NCBI RefSeq assembly: GCF_964204865.1
Contig: NC_135263.1
Span: forward strand, 3,040,501-3,104,500
Reading direction: 5' to 3'
Source: Styela clava
Taxonomy: Eukaryota; Chordata; Ascidiacea; Stolidobranchia; Styelidae
Length of the DNA: 64,000 nucleotides
Shown here: one piece after another, positions 57,781 through 64,000 of the stretch
How the letters are laid out: every line of letters begins with the position of its first letter
Numbering within the stretch: the stretch's first letter is position 1
The notes under the pieces: model-generated
Seen by the model: the letters and a program-made list of their open reading frames with translations, nothing else
What the model was told of the DNA's origin: nothing
Databases searched by the model: none
Translations under genes and position numbers: made by a program

Positions 57781-59072
57781 CTTTACATGAATGCGATAAA
57801 CAATGTGTTTAGCCAAGTGAAATTCATATACATTTTTTCCCATAAACATTACATAACATTCTTGAGTTCTTTTCACACGATGTTTTCTGAGGGTGTCAAA
57901 AAGGTACCATTGCATATTATTTATTTATCTGATGTGCCAATGTAGCATGATTTCAGCCTGAATTGCATGTTCCAGATTGTATAAAATTATTTTCTGGAGG
58001 TACTGTATTCATGGCTAGCTGTAGACTTTCCACTACGTACCAGTATTTATGTGCAAAACATGGCACATGGTGGGGAAAAAATTATCAGGGCTTTTTCTAT
58101 TTTCCTATCCCAGAACCGGTACTTTACAAGCTCGACCCAATCTCAGATAAAAAAAACAACTCTAAACTCAGCGCGCATTTTTGCAACCAAACTGTGAAAT
58201 ATCAAAAGACAATATATATGCTGCAGGGATTGCAGAAAGCGTTATGCTGATTACTGGGGATTCACTCGGGAGTATATAACTGGGAAGAGTTGAATTAAAT
58301 AAAGTAAATTTTGTGTGAAACATCCGGCGACAAAGGTCGCAATTCTGAAAAAGGGCATCTGCTGTCGGGACATTCAAAATTAAATTCAAGTGAAAGCTGA
58401 AAGAATATTTCGGTCTCAAATTCCCCTATAATAGATGTTGGGAAAATATTGTATCTAAAATGAAATAAAATAATGACACTTCTCGTACTAGCATTATCAC
58501 TATTTTGACATCCTCAATAAATGTGGAACAAAAATTTCAATAAGAACAATCATTAATTTAAGAATCACCAAGTTTCATTATTCGAATTTCGAAACACTAT
58601 CTAGGACAGTGGTTCTTAAACTGGGGGGCTCGAGATGCTTTTGGGGGGGGGGGGGGGCGCGAGAGAAAAATGCCTGCTCTTTCACGATATAATACCTCTT
58701 TTTTGTCCCGCAATATTCGATCTATGACAACTACAAGAATTCGAAATGTCTCTCTATTTTACTTCATTTATGTTCAAGGTAGCTCGCGGTTGCGGCGACT
58801 CATGACAAAATAAACTCATAACAGATCTAAAATACCACATCAATTCGTTATTGTCGTTAAAAAGATTTGGGATAAAATCTCAGGAAGTATATATATTCAA
58901 TTTAGTACAATGAAATTACATATAAAGTATATTAGTAAATCAGAAATACATATTCATCGCCTCATAACACCCGCGGTACGACTCCTGGTGATTATATAAT
59001 ACATAATAAAAAAACTCGTTTTCCCCAAAGGTGTCAATGGTTCCATGCGAGAACGCAAAAAGTAATTATCAT
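57781..59072 (-). repeat. Palindrome, right arm
   Basis: Reverse complement of 55209-56502; see that entry. It includes a zinc-finger fragment (57781-57898, minus), R (57930-58170) and the truncated hAT end (58606-59072). It stops at 59072, and the 198 bp tandem array starts at the next base. Confidence 0.9.
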
Positions 59073-59766
59073 TAGTCTTATTTTTTGTGTGTTTAACAGG
59101 TTAGTAATGATCTTGAAGGTACAGGCAAACCTTATTAGTGAAAAGAATACGCTTGAATCACATTTAACCGAGAATTTATTGCCTGGAAATACAGGATAGA
59201 AAATGGAGCCACAGACTAGAGCAGTTCAGTAATATGGAGCCACACTCAAATTCGTTTTGAGAAGTGGATTAGTATTATTTTTTGTGTGTTTAACAGGTTA
59301 GTGATGATCTTGAAGGTACAGGCAAACCTAATTAGTGAAAAGAATACGCTTGAATCACATTTAACCGAGAATTTATTGCCTGGAAATACAGGATAGAAAA
59401 TGGAGCCACAGACTTGAGCAGTTCAGTAATATGGAGCCACACTCAAATTCTGTTATGAGGTGTGGATTAGTCTTATTTTTTGTGTGTTTAACAGGTTAGT
59501 AATGATCTTGAAGGTACAGGCAAACCTTATTAGTGAAAAGAATGCGCTTGAATCACATTTAACCGAGAATTTATTGCCTGGAAATACAGGATAGAAAATG
59601 GAGCCACAGACTTGAGCAGTTCAGTAATATGGAGCCACACTCAAATTCTGTTATGAGGTGTGGATTAGTCTTATTTTTTGTGTGTTTAACAGGTTAGTAA
59701 TGATCTTGAAGGTACAGGCAAACCTTATTAGTGAAAAGAATTCGCTTGAATCACATTTAACCGAGG
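59073..59766. repeat. Tandem array, about 198 bp period, 3.5 copies
   Basis: Units start at 59073, 59270, 59468 and 59666 (TAGTCTTATTTTTTGTGTG), with a few substitutions between copies. Each unit has a pyrimidine-rich tract ending AACAG followed by GTTAGTAATGATCTTGAAGG. Diverged units with the same core recur at about 60027 and 60224, about 197 bp apart. No open frame spans a unit. Confidence 0.9.
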
Positions 59767-59872
59767 TTCATATATAGGTTATAATATATATATATAGGTT
59801 CATAGTTTGTATATTTGAAAATCTCGTAATTCTCTACTTTTTAAGTTTGTTTTTAATAAATAAAAATATAAG

Positions 59873-59953
59873 ATATCCCCCGAAAATAAGCCCTAGTGTT
59901 ATTTTTCGGAAGAAAATTGAAATGAGACCCAGTCTTATTTTTGGGGAAATATG
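59873..59953. mobile_element. Short fold-back element
   Basis: About 80 bp with inverted ends: ATCCCCCGAAAATAAG on the left and CTTATTTTTGGGGAAAT on the right. The CCCCGAAAATAAG terminus resembles a short element I recall from many animal genomes. It separates regular from diverged units of the 198 bp array. Confidence 0.5.
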
Positions 59954-61940
59954 GTATATCTGTATATGGAGCCATACTTGATTTCTGTTATGGAGATGAT
60001 TTTGTATTTTTTTTTTCATGGTTTTCAACAGGTTAGTAAAGATCTTCAAGTTACAGGTAACCATAATAGTATGAAATCATGTTTGACTGTCTGAAAAGTA
60101 AATACTTTGAAATTTGTTGCCGGGAAGTGCAGTTCAAAAAGTGGATTCATACAGCGAGGTGATTCGGGGACGCAATGTCTGAATGTTGTCGGAAGTGGAA
60201 TAGTCATAGTTTTTATTTCATATAACAGGTTTGTAATGATGGTTAAGTTACTTTACAACAATAGTACCATAAGATTTGTTTCACTTTTTGGGGAATTATT
60301 GTTTTTTGTTCAGTATATATGCTGATATGAGTAATGATCGCAGTGAAACAGATACTATACGATAACTGAGGAATGTATACAAGAATTAGGCTGTAAGAAG
60401 CTGGTATCATATCAATTTGATCATAGATTATGAATATGAAAGTGAAAGCTAATTTGTAGTTTACATTTACCAGGTTGGGAAAAATATTTCAAGCTTATCT
60501 TACTCAAACTATTTATAAGTAATACTCATATCAGACTATACATTTTAGCCTAATATTACAATGTATATTATTTATTAGATAACATTAGCTGGCGCACTGG
60601 ATTTTTCTTTTATTAAGACTGGTTTTAGGGGAAGCTTTGATTCACACTTTTATATTCGTTCGTCATTCAAATGGTTTGAGTAGAGATTTAAGTATATATT
60701 TGTTTTTGAGATTGTTCTGCAATGTTTTACGGTTGTGACAAAGCTAGAAATACTTATTAATATTCCTTATATTTTTATATCCACCTGAAGCATGCATAAC
60801 ATATTTGTATTATATTCTTGTGATGATTACTACTACATACATAATTGGATCTGATTTCAGGGATTGTTTAAATTGATAATGAAACCAGGAATCAAGCGAA
60901 AAAGTTTTTCTGAGAAGACATAAAAATATATTCCGAACGAGATTCCACTACAAAGATTAAATACTAAAATAGATGGAATAGTATAATGGTAAGATTTGGT
61001 ATTATTTGCCTTGATCACATCATTGTAACAATAACTGTACAGATGAGACCTGAATACAATCTCCATGGTTAAATTTTTTTGTTCCAGTCAAGATTGTGTC
61101 TAATAGTCAAGTCTGAATTTTGTACATTTGTTTTCCCAAAATAACATTTGCAAGTTCTTTCACAATTTTTCTTGACTATTTGCTATTTTTATACTGTATT
61201 TGGAAAAATTTCATTTTCAAGAGATGTTCTCGCAAGATGTTTTTTGCAAATGGTGTTCCCTATTAAGCACTCTTTTTTTTATAAAAGTGTAAGATGTGAA
61301 TTTTTTGCCACTATCGGTTCCATTTTTAAATATTGCCTCAATCACTAAGCATTGTAAAGAAATACATGTAATGCCTAATATGTATTAATTGTATCACATG
61401 ATAAAAAATTGTTCAGTATGGCTTTAACAAATAACATAATTTTTGTGACATCTCAGGTGCTCACGTCGTAACGACATGCAAACAGTTGTCGTAGTTTCCA
61501 TGTTATTGATTTTGATTCTCCAAAACATCGCGTACATAAAACAATAGAATGACGTGGAATTGGCAAGTGTGGTATTATGATTGCTCGAAGATTTATTCAG
61601 ATTCTACGTACCTCAATGTGAGTTTGACGTATTGTTTGTACTGAGCTTTATAGCAGGACATAGGCAACAATAAGTAAAAACAGAATAGAATATAAAAATT
61701 GGCCCATTCCATTTGTTTCCTAACCTAATGAGTTTTTGATAATAAGTGATCTGCGATGTATACAAATCAGGGATGGACCAAACTACTTTTATTGAGACAA
61801 AGAAAAAATAGGTTGTATTATATAGGCAGAATAACAAACTAATCTAAAACATCCTCTGGATATATCAGTAATCAGTAGTTTATTTTTTCAAAAGCACACT
61901 CGACATACAAATTACAAAAAATTATATGTAAAGAAATTGC
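59954..61940. other. Diverged repeat units, then no gene recognised
   Basis: 59954-60260 holds two decayed units of the 198 bp repeat. From 60260 to 61940 I find only AT-rich sequence; frames at 60857 and 61148-61837 are short and without family or splice support. It may be downstream flank of the minus-strand gene at 62246. Confidence 0.4.
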
Positions 61941-62159
61941 GGGGCTCCCGAAGTATGCGAACCAAGATGGTGGACATCGGAATGTAATATTTGTACTAGG
62001 TTAGGGTTAGGCCATAATTTTAGGTATAAACACTACGGGAGGCTCTTGGCTAGTCTTCGAACTGATAATAGGACTAAAATGAGGAAAATTATCGCCTAAC
62101 CTGTTACCCATGTTACGTTCCGATGTCCGCCATCTTGGTTCGCATACTTCAGGAGCACC
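61941..62159. mobile_element. MITE-2 copy, 8 bp TSD
   Basis: Same ends as 13924-14150 (GGGGCTCCCGAAGTATGCGA at left). An exact 8 bp duplication GAAATTGC is at 61933-61940 and 62160-62167. 219 bp, non-coding, sitting about 90 bp downstream of a predicted stop codon. Confidence 0.88.
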
Positions 62160-62245
62160 GAAATTGCATTACAGGGTGAAGGGAGTGATTCTTCATTAAA
62201 TGAAGGATGAAAAAATAAAATCATTGCAGTTGAAAAACATGCAAC

Positions 62246-62469
62246 TCAACGAAACAGCCTGCGAATTCTTTCATAAGTTCCTCTGATAATTGCAGCACTT
62301 AGTGCAGCGAGAACAATATAGGCCATAATTTCCAAAGCAGATATGGCATCTTGGAACAAACAAAGCGAGAGTATGGCAATGAACATAAAGTCTCTCGAGA
62401 CAATAATTTTAGATAATTTCTTTAGTAAGAAACTGAAGCTTTTGATGTATTCCTTCCATTCCATGTTAT
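62246..62469 (-). CDS. Last exon of an unidentified membrane protein
   Basis: Acceptor GGTTTTCACAG, then NMEWKEYIKSFSFLLKKLSK, then IIVSRDFMFIAILSLCLFQD, AISALEIMAYIVLAALSAAI and IRGTYERIRRLFR before TGA. Two hydrophobic stretches near the C-terminus predict one hairpin or two membrane passes, with a basic tail. Its phase matches the exon at 62975-63064. I do not recognise the family. Splice agreement and composition make a real gene likely. Confidence 0.65.
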
Positions 62470-62974
62470 CTGTGAAAACCAAATTTAAGGCAGTTGAATA
62501 ATATGCAACTGCATATAATGAGCAAAGGCCTGATTTTTATCAATATGTACTTGTCTCTAACTGCTGTTAGTTATAATATCATTCAAATAACCATTTATTT
62601 TTCAATTATTTTCTTAAATATTTAATATCACCACAAAATTTAATGTTTGTTATATGAAATAGAAAATAATATGACAAACACATGGGCCAGTCAGTGTATC
62701 CTTACTTGTGTATATTAAATGAGGTAATCCAGAACCAGCATTGTGGAATCTGGGGAAAACTTAGTCAACTCTTAAATAAGAAGCATACTAAAATTTTGAC
62801 TCCCATACCACTGTATTTTGCAGCACTGAGGCAACAATATTTTGAGATCATCGTGTGTACGCCACCTTTCTTCAACAATTTTGGACTTATGATTTTTAGA
62901 ATTTTGAAATTCCTTCCACATATTGAATAGGATATAAAAATATGCCTGTCCTGATTGACCAATTGTTTACTTAC

Positions 62975-63064
62975 TTGGCATTTGACGATGATCAATGGTC
63001 ATATTTTCTGTATCAATAGCGACTATTGAACCATCAGTAGCTTTTATTTTAAGTTTTCGGTTGC
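62975..63064 (-). CDS. Internal exon of the same unidentified gene
   Basis: 90 bp between acceptor TTTTTCAG and donor GTAAGT, encoding NRKLKIKATDGSIVAIDTEN then MTIDHRQMP. It leaves one base (A) that joins AT of the next exon to give Asn. It is a soluble, charged stretch preceding the membrane segments. Earlier exons must lie beyond the window. Confidence 0.6.
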
Positions 63065-63316
63065 CTGAAAAAGAAAAAGAAATATATAGAGATTTTTAAT
63101 TAAAAAATACAATTGTATAGTTACTATAATTACTGAATACCAGTGTTGCCTATTCTAAACGGATACATTTCACCCCTGAAATCAAGGGACATAGAACAAA
63201 ATTTCAATACATCCAGCAAAACATTTCAACTGATCAAAATCCACCCGATTATTAAGAGAACCAATGATGTTGGCCGGTACTGAATAGTGTTTGGATATAC
63301 CCGATATAAACTAGTA

Positions 63317-63391
63317 ACCGGACAAGAGGCCGTAGTATACCATATGCGCCTTCCCTTTACCCGGGGATAAATATGTGAATCCTATCCTACT
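63317..63391 (+). mobile_element. SINE 3' fragment
   Basis: Matches the last 75 bp of the SINE at 22448 (AACCGGACAAGAGGCCGTAG to the CCTAT tail). It faces the next, reversed copy tail to tail. Confidence 0.75.
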
Positions 63392-63408
63392 TTTACAACA
63401 TAAATAGA

Positions 63409-63655
63409 ATAGGATTTATATATTTATCCCAGGGGAGAAGAAAGCCAATCGTCCAGTTACCAATTCATGCCGGGTATGGGATTAGTTATTTATTTCAGGT
63501 ACATGGACTTGACGGTGGAGAAATCCGTAATCAACCAGCGGTCATGTGAACCACCTTACAGCGGCGAGGAGTCCAGCGATCCTCTTACACATAACTATCC
63601 CCCGCAGGGCGAACATATTCCTAACGCTTAGCATAAGGCGCCACACCGTCGAGTC
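63409..63655 (-). mobile_element. tRNA-derived SINE, reversed, damaged
   Basis: Reverse complement of the SINE at 22448, from tail (ATAGGATTTATATATTTATCCC side) to the head near 63655 (CGACGGTGTGGCGCC, GCTAAGCGTTAGGAA). The B box has been lost, so it is unlikely to be transcribed by polymerase III. Confidence 0.8.
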
Positions 63656-63811
63656 AGTATAGATTTCACATACCGGTATGTAGCAGAAGCACAGTACATT
63701 ATATTTGAAATTTATTTATATGCATTTAAACAGTCTTCACTAAAACCTTCATATGTGATTGAGATTTCCTAGGCGGTTGGGGCATTGGATTTTACTATCT
63801 ATGCGTCACAA

Positions 63812-64000
63812 CAGGGATGGCCATTTCCGAATACTAAACTATTCCGAATACATTCTAAAATAATGTTTTCGAATCTGGAATTCCGAATACATTCTAAAAT
63901 CGAAAATACCACATTTTTGTTTTAGTTGATTAAAACCCAGTAAATTAGGAAATAAGCTTCAATAGAAATATCAGATTGAAGCCACAAACCAACAGTATAT
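63812..64000 (+). mobile_element. hAT-like element end, runs off the window
   Basis: Starts CAGGGATGGCCATTTCCGAA and continues with CCGAATACATTCTAAAA-type repeats, the same terminal family as the element at 40724-42973. The other end is not in the window. Confidence 0.6.

Noticed and set aside
56033-58250. Two identical 95-codon proteins as a gene pair
   Set aside because: They are mirror copies in the palindrome arms and fall in the non-coding R repeat; other R copies do not keep the frame.
59073-59766. CRISPR-like array
   Set aside because: Units are about 198 bp, contiguous and without unique spacers, in a eukaryotic genome; it is a simple tandem repeat.

Overview
The window looks like nuclear DNA of an invertebrate animal. 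It is AT-rich, its genes are split by introns with ordinary GT..AG borders, and it is crowded with eukaryotic transposons. A lamin-type intermediate filament gene keeps exon borders that match vertebrate lamin genes as I remember them. Together with multi-finger C2H2 genes, HARBI1-type and hAT-type transposons and a tRNA-derived SINE, this suggests a deuterostome, perhaps a tunicate. The sequence alone does not prove that.

Layout. 1-4110: a copy of a repeat cassette (called R below) with a 1.6 kb terminal-inverted-repeat (TIR) element inside it and the 3' end of a CR1-like LINE. 4827-6403: three in-phase exons of a lamin gene on the minus strand. 9318-11763: a dead Ty3/gypsy polyprotein that runs straight into a broken zinc-finger gene (11764-12028). 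11764-15375: a diverged duplicate of 20266-22920. 19421-20536: an intact 12-finger C2H2 gene (minus). 23.3-30.5 kb: broken C2H2 copies, R copies, short TIR elements and another LINE 3' end. 30.5-32.3 kb: a duplicated ORF block and a cysteine-rich fragment. 32598-37200: a decayed Tx1/L1-like LINE. 37239-45043: a two-gene PIF/Harbinger transposon with a 2.25 kb hAT-like element inside an intron. 46950-48116: an intact 13-finger C2H2 gene (minus). 48577-53165: a deep stack of nested insertions in an R copy. 53861-59072: nested hAT elements and a 3.9 kb palindrome centred on a hAT element. 59073-60260: a tandem array of about 198 bp period. 62246-63064: two exons of an unidentified gene (minus). 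63.3-64 kb: SINE copies and the start of another hAT-like element.

How the parts relate. The zinc-finger loci and their upstream R repeat have been copied together several times; two copies remain open and at least four are decaying. The Harbinger element carries the expected pair of genes: a DDE transposase and a Myb/SANT-like DNA-binding protein, arranged tail to tail. Many insertions show exact target-site duplications (TSDs), so their order can be read. The least expected structure is the large inverted repeat at 55209-59072. Its arms appear to differ in length only by two bases of a homopolymer.
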